Notes: generated by a model from the letters alone, not told the origin. 64,000 nucleotides of DNA from JABDMH01 sp964428345 (GCA_964428345.1 CAYRYD010000012.1:62001-126000), one strand, 5' to 3'; positions 16,382 through 26,178 are shown, counted from the first letter of the stretch. Numbers and translations: made by a program.

Positions 16382-19084
16382 TCAGGTTTTCAATACCTGT
16401 TTTATTTCGACGATGGTAAAGCCTTCAATCACATCACCAATTTTGATGTCGTTAAAGTTTTTGATGGTAACTCCACATTCGAGGCCGCTTCGTACTTCCT
16501 TGACGTCATCTTTAAATCGTTTCAGTGAACTGATTTCACCGACAGCCCCTTCCCTGGTTGGAAAGACTACAATACCATCGCGGATCACCCGCACATTGGT
16601 GTCCTTGGTAAATTTACCATCTTCCACAAAACATCCGGCAATCGTACCGAGTTTGCTGATTTTGAACGTTTCACGCACGACCATCTGGCCAACGATCTTC
16701 TCTTCTTTGGTGGGCTCAAGCAGACCTTCGATAGCCGCGGTGATTTCTTCGATGGCTTCGTAGATGATGGAATACAATTTGATCTGTACCCCCTCCTGTT
16801 CTGCCAGCTTCCGGGCAGCCATGGAAGGACGTACCTGAAATCCAATGATGATGGCATCCGATGCCGAAGCCAGCAGGACATCCGATTCAATGATCTGACC
16901 AACGGCTTTATGGATGATATTAACCTGGACCGTCTTTTGCGACAATTTCAGAAGTGCGTCGGAGAGTGCCTCGACACTTCCATCGACATCACCCTTGACG
17001 ATAAGGTTGAGTTCTTTAAATGTTCCGAGAGCCAGTCGACGGCCGATCTCATCCAGACTGATCCGCTTGCTGGCCCGGGTGGTTTGCTCACGGGTAATTT
17101 GGGCTCTCTTGGCGGCGAGCTGCCGGGCTTCCTGTTCCGTTTCCGTTACCCTGAATTTTTCACCTGCCTGAGGCGCGCCACTGAGACCCAGGATCAGGAC
17201 CGGAGTGGAGGGACCGGCTGTTTTGACCTTTTTACCCCGCTCGTTGTACATAGCTTTCACTCTTCCGGAATGTTCACCGGCTACGATGGAATCGCCGATT
17301 TCCAGGGTTCCATTGGTGACCAGCATTTTACAAACATAACCTCGTCCCTTGTCGAGAGAAGCTTCAATGACGCTGCCAATAGCTGGTCTGTTTGGATTGG
17401 CTTTGAGCTCCAGAAGATCGGCTTCTAGAATAATTTTCTCCAGGAGCAGGTCTACATTCAGGCCGTTCTTGGCAGAAATGTCCTGCGACTGGTACTTTCC
17501 TCCCCATGATTCAACGAGTAGGTTCATCGAGGCCAGCTGCTGCTTGATGCGTTCGGGATCAGCCCCATCTTTGTCGATTTTATTAATGGCAAAGACCATC
17601 GGCACCCCTGCTGCCTGGGCATGGCTGATCGCTTCCCGGGTTTGGGGCATGATGTTGTCGTCTGCAGCGATGATGATCACCGCAATATCGGTGACCTTGG
17701 CGCCTCTGGCCCGCATGGCCGTAAATGCCTCATGGCCAGGTGTGTCGAGGAAGGTGATTTTGCGATCATCATCGCCAACCAGCACCTCATAGGCTCCGAT
17801 ATGTTGGGTAATTCCTCCTGCTTCACCTTCGGCGACCTTGGCTTTCCGGATATAATCCAGCAGCGATGTTTTTCCGTGATCTACGTGACCCATAACCGTG
17901 ACGATTGGTGCTCTCGGCTCCAGGTCCTCTTCATCATCGATGATTTCTTCCTCTTCTTCAATTTCATCCTCTGCGCTGATGAATTCAACTTCATGTCCAA
18001 ATTCTTCAGCCAGTAATTCGATGATCTCGGCATCCAGTCTCTGGTTGATCGAAACGACAACACCAAGATTCAGACAGGTGGTAATGATATCAGTTACCGA
18101 GACATTCATCAGGTTGCCCAATTCCTGAGCGGTCACAAATTCAGTGAGCTGAATGGCTTTTCCTTCTCTTTCCTGCAATTCGAGCTCCTGCTTTTCCCGC
18201 ATGACATCCCGTTTATCCCGCCGGATTTTTTGCCGTTTTCGCTGTCGTCCACCGGATAACCGGGCCATAGTGGCCTTGATTTTTTCGTCGATCTCCTTCT
18301 GGGAAACTTCTTTTACCTCCTCTACTTTCTTCGGTTTACGAAGGTCCTTGGATTCCTCAGACAGTCTGGAAGGTTTTACCTTGGTCCGGCGGCGGCGGCG
18401 CTTTTTATGATCTTCCTCGGTGGCTGCCTTTGCTGGGGCTGGTGCTGCTTTAGCCGCTGGTGTTTCTTTCTTTTTCTTGGGTTTGTCAAATTTTTCGGTA
18501 TCGATCTTACCCAGGATTTTCAAACCTTTTAACTGAGGGGTTTCGGCCCGGATCATTTCCTCTCCCTCCTGCGGAACTTCCTCCGGGGAAGGTTCTTCTT
18601 CCGTTGGTGCCGGTGGTGTTTCCGGGACAACAGGTTCTTTTACAACCTTCTGTTCCACCACCTCGGGTTTTTCCTCTTCCTTCTTCTTCTTTTCCAGATC
18701 AATTTTACCCACCACCTTGATCTGAGGTTTTTCCTTTTCCCTCAGATCGACCAGTTTTTCCTCTTCAACTGGGGGAGGAGCCTGTTTTGGTCTGGGTGTC
18801 AGGGGAGGAAGGGGGGTTTTACCCGTAGAGGGAGCGGATGAAGTTCGGGCCGATTCCAGTCGTTCTTCTTTAGCAGATGGCCGGGTACCAATGATCAACT
18901 GGTCAGCCTGTTCTTTGACCACCATTGATGTCTGAAATTCCTTAAGCAGTACTTCATACATCTCGTCACTTACCTGTGCGGTGGGTTTATTTTCAATATC
19001 AAACCCATTTTTCAACAGATAATCAACGATTGATCCTGTACCTACATTTAATTCTTTTGCTATTTTGACTAAACGTCTTGCCAT
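16382..19084 (-). CDS. infB: Translation initiation factor IF-2
   Basis: IF-2 is the GTPase that places initiator tRNA on the ribosome. The 900-residue product has an N-terminal IF2_N helix domain (residues 1-55), a long charged Pro/Glu/Lys linker (about 60-300), and the GTPase domain from about residue 395, with GHVDHGKTS, DTPGHEAF and NKIDKDGADP. The domain II and IF-2 C-terminal domains follow, with ECGVTIKNFNDIKIGD near the end. It is the third gene of the rimP-nusA-infB cluster. A perfect -7 box 20 bases upstream of its ATG suggests additional separate transcription. Confidence 0.97.
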   Translation of the reverse strand: MARRLVKIAKELNVGTGSIVDYLLKNGFDIENKPTAQVSDEMYEVLLKEFQTSMVVKEQADQLIIGTRPSAKEERLESARTSSAPSTGKTPLPPLTPRPKQAPPPVEEEKLVDLREKEKPQIKVVGKIDLEKKKKEEEKPEVVEQKVVKEPVVPETPPAPTEEEPSPEEVPQEGEEMIRAETPQLKGLKILGKIDTEKFDKPKKKKETPAAKAAPAPAKAATEEDHKKRRRRRTKVKPSRLSEESKDLRKPKKVEEVKEVSQKEIDEKIKATMARLSGGRQRKRQKIRRDKRDVMREKQELELQEREGKAIQLTEFVTAQELGNLMNVSVTDIITTCLNLGVVVSINQRLDAEIIELLAEEFGHEVEFISAEDEIEEEEEIIDDEEDLEPRAPIVTVMGHVDHGKTSLLDYIRKAKVAEGEAGGITQHIGAYEVLVGDDDRKITFLDTPGHEAFTAMRARGAKVTDIAVIIIAADDNIMPQTREAISHAQAAGVPMVFAINKIDKDGADPERIKQQLASMNLLVESWGGKYQSQDISAKNGLNVDLLLEKIILEADLLELKANPNRPAIGSVIEASLDKGRGYVCKMLVTNGTLEIGDSIVAGEHSGRVKAMYNERGKKVKTAGPSTPVLILGLSGAPQAGEKFRVTETEQEARQLAAKRAQITREQTTRASKRISLDEIGRRLALGTFKELNLIVKGDVDGSVEALSDALLKLSQKTVQVNIIHKAVGQIIESDVLLASASDAIIIGFQVRPSMAARKLAEQEGVQIKLYSIIYEAIEEITAAIEGLLEPTKEEKIVGQMVVRETFKISKLGTIAGCFVEDGKFTKDTNVRVIRDGIVVFPTREGAVGEISSLKRFKDDVKEVRSGLECGVTIKNFNDIKIGDVIEGFTIVEIKQVLKT

Positions 19085-19103
19085 CCGCGATTAATTCCGT
19101 TTA

Positions 19104-19111
19104 CAAAGTTA
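19104..19111 (-). promoter_or_regulatory. internal -7 box TAACTTTG before infB
   Basis: An exact minus-strand TAnnTTTG match in the 44-base gap between nusA and infB. It would let infB be transcribed apart from rimP and nusA. Confidence 0.5.
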
Positions 19112-19128
19112 GTTATTCCCTGGAATGC

Positions 19129-20370
19129 TTACTCATCTTCAAATTCGGAAGCTAAAATGTTTAAAACTTCCGTGATGGTTTCTTCTTCCAGATCCGATCG
19201 CCTCACCAATTCTTCCTTGCTGAGTTTTAAAACCGACCGGGCGGTATCACAACCGATATTTTTCAATTCATCGATAATCCAGGCTTCGATCTCATCCGAG
19301 AATTCATCCAGTTCTACATCATCTACCTCTACTTCATCCGAATCGCGATAGACATCGATCTCAAAATCGGTGAGTCGGCTGGCCAGCTTGATATTGGACC
19401 CTCCTTTGCCGATCGCTAGTGACACCTGATCGGGTTTCAGATAAACCGATGCCCGCTTGTTTTCCAGCTCCAGCTCGATGTTGGTCACTTTGGCCGGTGT
19501 CAATGCCCGTTGTATATATAGTACAATATTGTTCGTATAGTTCACAATATCGATATTTTCATTCCTCAACTCCCGGACAATGCCATGGATTCTCGATCCC
19601 TTCATACCCACACAGGCACCCACCGGATCAATCCGGTCATCGTACGATTCAACAGCTACCTTGGCCCTTTCACCGGGAATGCGAACGATCTTCCGGATGG
19701 TGATCAAACCATCTTCGATTTCCGGAACTTCCTGTTCCATTAATTTTTCCAGGAATATATTTTCCGTTCTGGAGATAATGACCACGGGAGCATTATTCTT
19801 CATTTCTACCTTTTTGATCACAGCTTTCACCATATCCCCTTTTCTGAAATAATCGCCTTTGATCATCTCCGTTCTGGGCAATACCAGCTCACTTCCGGTT
19901 GCATCGTCAATGACGAGGATTTCCCTTTTGAGAATCTGATGGACTTCACCAATGACCACGTCGCCGATTCGTTCGCTGTATCGCTTGAATACTTCGTCTT
20001 TTTCCAACTCCATGATCCGGGAAATCAGGGTCTGACGGGCAGCCATGATTGCTCTTCTTCCGAAATCCTCCAGAAACAATTGTTCGTAACACTCCTCCCC
20101 GATCTCATAATCTTCGTCAATGGACTGCGCTTCTGAGATGGAGATCTGGCTGCTTTCATCAGTGACTTCCCCATCGGGCACAATAGCCCTCACCCGCCAC
20201 AATTCAAGGTCACCTTTGGTAGTATTGACGATCACGTCAAAATTTTCGTCACTGCCGTATTTTTTGCGGATAAGCGTTCGGAATACATCCTCCAACACTC
20301 TAACCATCGTAGGGCGATCAATATTTTTTCCGGTCTTAAACTCGGAAAAAGTATCAACAAGATTCATCAT
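19129..20370 (-). CDS. nusA: Transcription termination/antitermination factor NusA
   Basis: NusA binds RNA polymerase and nascent RNA, and modulates pausing, termination and antitermination. The 413-residue product has an N-terminal polymerase-binding domain (about 1-125), an S1 domain (about 130-200) and two KH domains (about 230-345), seen as DPVGACVGMKGSRIHGIVRE and IGKGGSNIKLASRLT. A short helical C-terminus follows. The acidic repeats of E. coli NusA are absent, as usual outside proteobacteria. It lies 12 bases after rimP. Confidence 0.97.
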   Translation of the reverse strand: MMNLVDTFSEFKTGKNIDRPTMVRVLEDVFRTLIRKKYGSDENFDVIVNTTKGDLELWRVRAIVPDGEVTDESSQISISEAQSIDEDYEIGEECYEQLFLEDFGRRAIMAARQTLISRIMELEKDEVFKRYSERIGDVVIGEVHQILKREILVIDDATGSELVLPRTEMIKGDYFRKGDMVKAVIKKVEMKNNAPVVIISRTENIFLEKLMEQEVPEIEDGLITIRKIVRIPGERAKVAVESYDDRIDPVGACVGMKGSRIHGIVRELRNENIDIVNYTNNIVLYIQRALTPAKVTNIELELENKRASVYLKPDQVSLAIGKGGSNIKLASRLTDFEIDVYRDSDEVEVDDVELDEFSDEIEAWIIDELKNIGCDTARSVLKLSKEELVRRSDLEEETITEVLNILASEFEDE

Positions 20371-20382
20371 CGCTTTTTCAGT

Positions 20383-20853
20383 TTAAAATCTTATTTGAAC
20401 AATAGTTTGTTTTATATTTTTCCATAATATCTGTTTCTCTTCGCCAAAAGTTGTCTTCCTTCCCTTGACTCCGCGTATTTCAGGCTGAATTCCGATCTGT
20501 TCTTCCTCCACTTTTTCCAACCGCCCAATGATTTCGCCACCATCCAGAAGTTCCACCCGGACAATACGGCCGATATTCTGGACATATTGCCTTTTCAATT
20601 TCAAGGGGCGGTCTATGCCGGGCGATGACACATCCAGGATGTAGTTCTCACCCAACATTTGATTTTCGTCAAACTCCTTTTCCAACTCCCTGCTCAATTG
20701 CTGACAATCTCCCAGGGTTACTCCTCCATCACTGTCTATGAAAACTTCCAGTTTGTGTGTTTTCTTGGTCCAGCTGACATCCACCAGGTAAAACCCCTCT
20801 CTCGTCCTTTCCAGAAACCGCTCCACCCATTCGGTTATCTGCGTATCTTCCAT
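20383..20853 (-). CDS. rimP: Ribosome maturation factor RimP
   Basis: RimP helps mature the 30S subunit. The 156-residue product has the N-terminal domain with YLVDVSWTKKTHKLEVFIDS and the family signature YILDVSSPGIDRPLK, followed by the small SH3-like C-terminal domain. The ATG at 20853 (MEDTQITEW) is chosen. The open frame runs 15 codons further up, but that stretch lies in the leader next to the hairpin at 20885-20909. It is the first gene of the rimP-nusA-infB cluster. Confidence 0.93.
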   Translation of the reverse strand: MEDTQITEWVERFLERTREGFYLVDVSWTKKTHKLEVFIDSDGGVTLGDCQQLSRELEKEFDENQMLGENYILDVSSPGIDRPLKLKRQYVQNIGRIVRVELLDGGEIIGRLEKVEEEQIGIQPEIRGVKGRKTTFGEEKQILWKNIKQTIVQIRF

Positions 20854-20880
20854 TGCACAAAAATCACTAAGGCATGTAAT

Positions 20881-20909
20881 AAAAAGAGGGAACAGCACCT
20901 GTTCCCTCT
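20881..20909 (-). terminator. terminator-like hairpin in the rimP leader (possible attenuator)
   Basis: On the minus strand an 11-base perfect stem AGAGGGAACAG/CTGTTCCCTCT with a three-base loop (20885-20909) is followed at once by TTTT, A, TT. It lies about 25 bases after the promoter box at 20934-20941 and 31 bases before the rimP ATG. No minus-strand gene ends here, so it is not the terminator of another unit. Confidence 0.75.
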
Positions 20910-20933
20910 CCTTTCATCTTTCAAAAATCGTGG

Positions 20934-20941
20934 CAAATATA
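20934..20941 (-). promoter_or_regulatory. -7 promoter box TATATTTG for rimP-nusA-infB
   Basis: An exact minus-strand TAnnTTTG match 80 bases upstream of the rimP ATG. A start a few bases downstream gives a leader that contains the hairpin at 20885-20909. The rest of the 310-base gap up to mqnC holds no gene. Confidence 0.6.
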
Positions 20942-21122
20942 AGCAATTATTTCCACTGTGTCCAGAATAATCTCTCTGTGCTCAGCAGTTTATGTTGAAC
21001 GAAGAATCCGGAAGAACGGCTATCACTATATTTGGAGCTGATCAGCAGGGAGAGGTTTGTCCTTAATGGAACCAGATGATGGCCAAAGAAGTTCCGAATC
21101 GCTGGATACAACTAACCTTTCG

Positions 21123-21130
21123 TATCTTTG
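21123..21130 (+). promoter_or_regulatory. -7 promoter box TATCTTTG for mqnC
   Basis: An exact TAnnTTTG match. It overlaps the upstream end of the long mqnC frame (TTG at 21128), which rules that codon out as the start. Confidence 0.6.
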
Positions 21131-21163
21131 TTGTCTTTGATTAAAATGCGACTTCCTGGCAGG

Positions 21164-22306
21164 ATGAATTCTGACGCACTGTTACAAAAGGCTCTTGACC
21201 ATGATTTTCTCACCGCGGAAGAAGGCGTCTATCTTTTTGAGAATGCCGCCACGGCTGAGCTCATGTATGTCGGTCATCAACTCCGACAGTACCATGTACC
21301 AGGCAACTCGGTCACCTGGATTATTGACCGGAATTCCAATACGACAAATGTCTGCATCGCCAACTGCAAATTTTGCAATTTTTATCGCCGGCCGGGTCAC
21401 GAGGAAGCGTACATTACTTCCATCGAAGAATACAAACAAAAAATTGAAGAGACCTTTGCCTACGGAGGAGAGCAGCTCTTGCTGCAGGGTGGGCATCACC
21501 CGGATCTGGGACTGCAATACTATTGTGACCTTTTCCGGGAGCTGAAACGGTTGTATCCCCGGCTGAAGCTGCATGCTTTAGGACCGCCAGAGATCGCCCA
21601 TATAACCAAGCTGGAAAAATCGACCCACCGGGAAGTTTTACAGGCATTGATGGATGCCGGACTGGACAGTTTGCCTGGAGCCGGCGCCGAGATCCTGAAT
21701 GACAGGGTACGCCGACTAATCTCCAAAGGCAAATGCGGGAGCGACGAATGGCTGGAGATCATGCGGGTAGCTCATCAGTTGGGGTTGACCACTTCGGCTA
21801 CCATGATGTTTGGACACATTGAAACCAATCTGGAACGCATGCAACACCTGGTCGATATCCGGTCGGTTCAGGCTCAGAAACCAGCTTATGGCAAAGGTTT
21901 TCTGGCTTTTATCCCTTGGCCTTTCCAGGATGAGGGTACTATATTGAAAAGACTGAAACGGGCTCGCAATACCTGTACTGGTGATGAATATATCCGGATG
22001 ATCGCGATGTCGCGTATCATGTTGCCCAATATTCAAAACATTCAGGCCAGCTGGCTTACGGTGGGCAAGCAGGTTGCCCAGATTTGCCTCCATGCCGGAG
22101 CTAATGATTTTGGCAGTATTATGATTGAGGAAAATGTGGTTTCAGCAGCGGGAGCCGCTTTCCGGTTTACTGCTTCGGGTATTCAGAAGGCCATCTTCGA
22201 AGCCGGTTTTCATCCGCAATTACGGAACCAGCAATATGAGTATCGCGAACTGCCCTCCGATATGCGTGAACAGGAACTGGACTACGCGACCATGATCATA
22301 GACTGA
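21164..22306 (+). CDS. mqnC: Cyclic dehypoxanthine futalosine synthase (radical SAM)
   Basis: MqnC is the radical-SAM enzyme of the futalosine route to menaquinone; it cyclises dehypoxanthine futalosine. The 380-residue product carries the [4Fe-4S] motif in NVCIANCKFCNF and the MqnC-type signatures DSLPGAGAEIL, MMFGHIET, FIPWPFQ, NIQASWLTVGKQ and GANDFGSIMIEENVV. These separate it from the related MqnE. An ATG at 21146 would add six residues (MRLPGR). The 21164 start (MNSDALLQKAL) is preferred for its length and a more normal leader after the promoter box. No other mqn gene is in the window. Confidence 0.93.
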   Translation: MNSDALLQKALDHDFLTAEEGVYLFENAATAELMYVGHQLRQYHVPGNSVTWIIDRNSNTTNVCIANCKFCNFYRRPGHEEAYITSIEEYKQKIEETFAYGGEQLLLQGGHHPDLGLQYYCDLFRELKRLYPRLKLHALGPPEIAHITKLEKSTHREVLQALMDAGLDSLPGAGAEILNDRVRRLISKGKCGSDEWLEIMRVAHQLGLTTSATMMFGHIETNLERMQHLVDIRSVQAQKPAYGKGFLAFIPWPFQDEGTILKRLKRARNTCTGDEYIRMIAMSRIMLPNIQNIQASWLTVGKQVAQICLHAGANDFGSIMIEENVVSAAGAAFRFTASGIQKAIFEAGFHPQLRNQQYEYRELPSDMREQELDYATMIID

Positions 22307-22370
22307 CGGGCAAAAGTCATTGAAGAAAGACTCCTTTCACATGGCAAGATATTTAACTGAAAAGAGGTGC

Positions 22371-22425
22371 TATCTTTGCAGGTTTGGGGTCCGGTTCTGA
22401 TGGATCGCATCAGACCTTACTTTTT
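22371..22425 (+). promoter_or_regulatory. uvrA promoter box and leader hairpin
   Basis: TATCTTTG at 22371-22378 is an exact TAnnTTTG match. Within the expected leader a hairpin TCTGATG-GATCG-CATCAGA (22396-22414), extended by two G-C pairs past a bulge, is followed by TTACTTTTT (22417-22425). It looks like a weak terminator or a 5' stabilising stem, 27 bases before the uvrA ATG. Confidence 0.5.
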
Positions 22426-22451
22426 CAATCTTTTAAATCATCAGCGTCCAG

Positions 22452-25328
22452 ATGAAAGATGAGGTGATCGAGGTGATCGGTGCCAGAGAGCACAACCTGA
22501 AGAATATTTCGTTAAAGATTCCCAAGAATCAACTGGTGGTGATCACGGGTATCAGCGGCAGTGGTAAATCCAGTCTGGCCTTCGATACCATTTATGCCGA
22601 AGGTCAGCGACGGTATATGGAGACTTTCGGCGCCTATGCCCGGCAATTTATCGGTAAGATGGATAGACCCGATGTCGAAGAAATCCGGGGATTGAGCCCG
22701 GTTATCAGCATTGAGCAAAAAACGACCGGATGGAATCCCCGCTCAACGGTAGGTACTATTACCGAAATCTATGATTTTCTGAGGCTGCTCTTTGCCCGGA
22801 TCGGTGAGGCTTATTCCTATGTCACCGGAAAGCGGATGATTAAATTCTCGGAAGAAGAAATTATCCGGCATGTTCTGGAAAATTTTGACAATCGTAAGAT
22901 CATTATTCTTGCCCCGGTAGTCAGGGCCCGGAAAGGTCATTACCGGGAGTTGTTTGAACAGATTCGAAAACAGGGTTATACCAAGGTGCGGGTCGATGGC
23001 CAGCTTCTGGACCTGTCTCAGGGATTACAGGTGGAGCGGTTTAAGACCCATGATATCGAGATTGTCGTCGACAGGCTCCGGGTCGAGTATAGTAAACGTG
23101 ACCGGCTGGCAGCATCGCTCTATGCCTCCCTGAAACTGGGGGATGGTTTTATCATGATCCTGGATCACGAGACTCAGAAGGTACGACCGTACAGCAAACA
23201 GCTGATGGATCCCGATTCGGGCATATCGTATGAAGAACCGTCACCCAATGCCTTTTCTTTCAACTCGCCTTATGGAGCCTGTCCGGCCTGTGATGGCCTC
23301 GGCATCGTGACCCGGACTGATCTTGACCTGGTCATACCCGACGACACAAAGTCGATCAACCAGGGAGGGATCGTGCCGTTGGGTGAAGTACGCGACAATT
23401 TTACCTTTAAACAACTCCGGGCTATTGCCAGTCGGTATAAGTTCACATTTTCCACTCCGGTCAAAGACATCCCGGAAGAGGCTTTGCACACCATTTTGTA
23501 TGGAGGAAATGACTCTTTCGACGTTCGCTTACCCTATTCCAAACACGACTTTACCTTCAACCTGGCAAAAGAAGGTCTGATTACCATGCTGGAAAGATGG
23601 TATAAAGATACTTCATCGGAGAGGATCCGGCAGTGGGCGGAAGAGTTCATGAGCCTGTCTACCTGCGAAACCTGCCAGGGACAGCGACTCAGAAAGGAAT
23701 CGCTCCACTTTAAGCTGGGAGGCAGGAACATCGCCGAATTGGCCGCCATGGACCTCCACCAATTGTATGCGTATTTCGGATCGTTGGAATCTAAACTGGA
23801 TAACAAACAAAAACTGATCGGCAAAGACATTCTAAAGGAGATCCGGTTGAGGCTGAAATTTCTGCTGCATGTCGGATTGGATTATCTCAGTCTTGACCGG
23901 CCAGCCAAAAGCCTTTCGGGAGGAGAGTCACAACGAACCCGGCTGGCCAATCAGATCGGATCACAGCTTACCGGCATAACCTATATTCTCGATGAACCCA
24001 GCATTGGTTTGCATCAAAGGGATAACCACCGGCTGATCGATTCTTTGCGGGAACTCACCACCATCGGTAATACCGTTCTGGTAGTCGAACATGACAAAGA
24101 CATTATGCTGGCCTCTGATTACCTGATTGATCTCGGTCCGGGAGCTGGTGAACTGGGTGGAAACCTGGTCGCTGAAGGAACTCCGGACAGTTTCTTGCAT
24201 TCCCATTCACTGACTTCCGATTACCTGAGTAACCGTTATCTGATACCCTTACCGGAGGAGCGAAGAAAGGGAAATGGTAAAACCATTGTTTTAAAGGGAG
24301 CAAGCGGTCATAACCTGAAGCAAGTGAACATCGAAATTCCGCTGGGTACCTTCACCTGCATTACCGGGGTATCCGGCAGCGGGAAGTCTTCGCTGATCAA
24401 CCAGACATTATACCCCATTCTGCGCCGGCATTTTTACAGGAGCAAGCAGGAACCGCTACCTTACGAGGGCATCGAAGGACTGGAAAACATCGACAAGGTG
24501 ATTGAGATTGATCAATCACCGATCGGCCGGACACCCCGTTCCAATCCGGCTACCTATACCGACGTTTTTACAGATATCCGTAAGCTTTTTACCGAGGTGC
24601 CGGAAGCCAAAATCCGGGGATACAAACCTGGCCGGTTTTCTTTTAATGTAAGCGGAGGCCGTTGTGAGACCTGCCAGGGAGCCGGTATGAAAGTCGTGGA
24701 AATGAATTTCCTGCCCGATGTATTGGTCGATTGCGAAACTTGCATGGGAAAACGCTATAACCGCGAAACACTGGAAATATTATACAAGGGTAAATCCATC
24801 AGTGAGGTGCTGGACATGAGCGTCCGGGAGGCAACCGGATTCTTTCAAAACATTCCAAAAATCCACCGCAAACTAAAAACCATCCTGGAGGTCGGTCTGG
24901 GTTATATCACCCTGGGCCAACAGGCTACCACCCTTTCCGGTGGTGAAGCACAACGGGTGAAACTGGCGGAAGAACTGGCCAAGAAAGATACCGGAGCAAC
25001 ATTATACATTCTCGATGAACCCACTACCGGGCTGCATTTTGATGATATACGCCAGCTGCTCATTGTACTGAATAAACTGGTGGACAAAGGCAATACTATT
25101 GTGATCATTGAACACAACATGGATGTCATCAAAGTTGCTGATTACATCATTGATATCGGACCGGAAGGCGGTCACCGGGGAGGTCAGATTGTCACCACAG
25201 GAACACCGGAAGCCGTTGCCGGCTGCAAAGGCAGTCTCACCGGTGAGTTTCTCAGGAAAGAGCTTGCATTGCATAAAGTAGCCAATCCGGTCAAAAAGTC
25301 AGGTCGTGCACGAAAAGCCCACAACTGA
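22452..25328 (+). CDS. uvrA: Excinuclease ABC subunit A
   Basis: UvrA is the damage-sensing ATPase of nucleotide excision repair. The 958-residue product has two ABC ATPase halves. The first has GISGSGKSS near residue 35 and the signature LSGGESQRTRLANQIGS; the second has GVSGSGKSSL and LSGGEAQRVKLAEEL. Zinc-binding Cys pairs appear as CPACDG, CETCQGQR, CETCQGAG and CETCMGKR. The DNA-binding and UvrB-binding inserts are present. The lysine-rich tail overlaps the next gene by 23 bases. Confidence 0.98.
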   Translation: MKDEVIEVIGAREHNLKNISLKIPKNQLVVITGISGSGKSSLAFDTIYAEGQRRYMETFGAYARQFIGKMDRPDVEEIRGLSPVISIEQKTTGWNPRSTVGTITEIYDFLRLLFARIGEAYSYVTGKRMIKFSEEEIIRHVLENFDNRKIIILAPVVRARKGHYRELFEQIRKQGYTKVRVDGQLLDLSQGLQVERFKTHDIEIVVDRLRVEYSKRDRLAASLYASLKLGDGFIMILDHETQKVRPYSKQLMDPDSGISYEEPSPNAFSFNSPYGACPACDGLGIVTRTDLDLVIPDDTKSINQGGIVPLGEVRDNFTFKQLRAIASRYKFTFSTPVKDIPEEALHTILYGGNDSFDVRLPYSKHDFTFNLAKEGLITMLERWYKDTSSERIRQWAEEFMSLSTCETCQGQRLRKESLHFKLGGRNIAELAAMDLHQLYAYFGSLESKLDNKQKLIGKDILKEIRLRLKFLLHVGLDYLSLDRPAKSLSGGESQRTRLANQIGSQLTGITYILDEPSIGLHQRDNHRLIDSLRELTTIGNTVLVVEHDKDIMLASDYLIDLGPGAGELGGNLVAEGTPDSFLHSHSLTSDYLSNRYLIPLPEERRKGNGKTIVLKGASGHNLKQVNIEIPLGTFTCITGVSGSGKSSLINQTLYPILRRHFYRSKQEPLPYEGIEGLENIDKVIEIDQSPIGRTPRSNPATYTDVFTDIRKLFTEVPEAKIRGYKPGRFSFNVSGGRCETCQGAGMKVVEMNFLPDVLVDCETCMGKRYNRETLEILYKGKSISEVLDMSVREATGFFQNIPKIHRKLKTILEVGLGYITLGQQATTLSGGEAQRVKLAEELAKKDTGATLYILDEPTTGLHFDDIRQLLIVLNKLVDKGNTIVIIEHNMDVIKVADYIIDIGPEGGHRGGQIVTTGTPEAVAGCKGSLTGEFLRKELALHKVANPVKKSGRARKAHN

Positions 25329-26178
25329 TTATAATCCCTGGATTTTTTTTCAAAACCCCCAGTTGCGGTATTTCGTCTTGTGGATGCTGTTTGGGCTCCT
25401 GGTCTTCTACCTTCTGGTCGAATTAGCCGTAGGCAGTAAACGCACCCTGAGTGAAGCAAGTGGGGGGCTGATCATCCAGCTGCTGGCCTTTCTGCCTTTT
25501 ATCTGGTTTTTTTGGAAACACACAGGAGGTCAGTTGGATATCCGGTATTTTTTCAACCACCGCATTGCTCCTTTCTTCTGGCACCAACTATTGGGTATCT
25601 GGCTGGTAATGCTGATTTTTTCCTTTGGGCTGGAGGGGTTGATTGCCTATCTGGTTTATCGATTCGCACCCGATCATCTGATATGGATCATGGATCAACC
25701 GTTTTTCCCAGATGACCAGCACTTCCTGTTGGATACCTCTAATTTTCTGCTTGCAGTTGTCATTGCCCCGGTGATGGAGGAGCTTGTGTTCCGGGGTCTG
25801 ATATTGCAAAGACTGATCGTCAAATACAAACCTGCCACGGCCGTTTTGGTTTCTTCGATTATTTTTGGATTGTTGCATGTTGAATCCTGGCCCAGTGCTA
25901 CGGTATTTGGAATCATTATGTGCCAGCTTTTTATTCATACACGAAACCTTTGGGTACCCATCATGATTCATATAGCCAATAATGTCGTTGCGGTTTTGTT
26001 GAATGTTGTCCACTACAGCAATCCTGCCAACGCTCTCCAGCAAGGGATGAGTGGTCTGCTCTGGTATTACCTGTTGGCACTTTTGCTGACACCGCTGATC
26101 GTATATTTTATTAAACGGTACTGGATAAGGGAAGATCCGGGACTCCCTTACCACCTTAATTTGAGCGAAGCAGCATGA
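25306..26178 (+). CDS. CPBP-family intramembrane glutamic endopeptidase
   Basis: A 290-residue membrane protein with about seven or eight hydrophobic helices. It carries the family's catalytic pattern EELVFRG (Glu158-Glu159, Arg163), His191 in HVESWPS and His222 in the late HIANN. CPBP/Rce1-type proteases cut within membranes; Rce1 itself trims prenylated proteins, while bacterial members have varied or unknown targets. It overlaps the uvrA end by 23 bases, so it is likely co-transcribed. Confidence 0.9.
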   Translation: MHEKPTTDYNPWIFFQNPQLRYFVLWMLFGLLVFYLLVELAVGSKRTLSEASGGLIIQLLAFLPFIWFFWKHTGGQLDIRYFFNHRIAPFFWHQLLGIWLVMLIFSFGLEGLIAYLVYRFAPDHLIWIMDQPFFPDDQHFLLDTSNFLLAVVIAPVMEELVFRGLILQRLIVKYKPATAVLVSSIIFGLLHVESWPSATVFGIIMCQLFIHTRNLWVPIMIHIANNVVAVLLNVVHYSNPANALQQGMSGLLWYYLLALLLTPLIVYFIKRYWIREDPGLPYHLNLSEAA

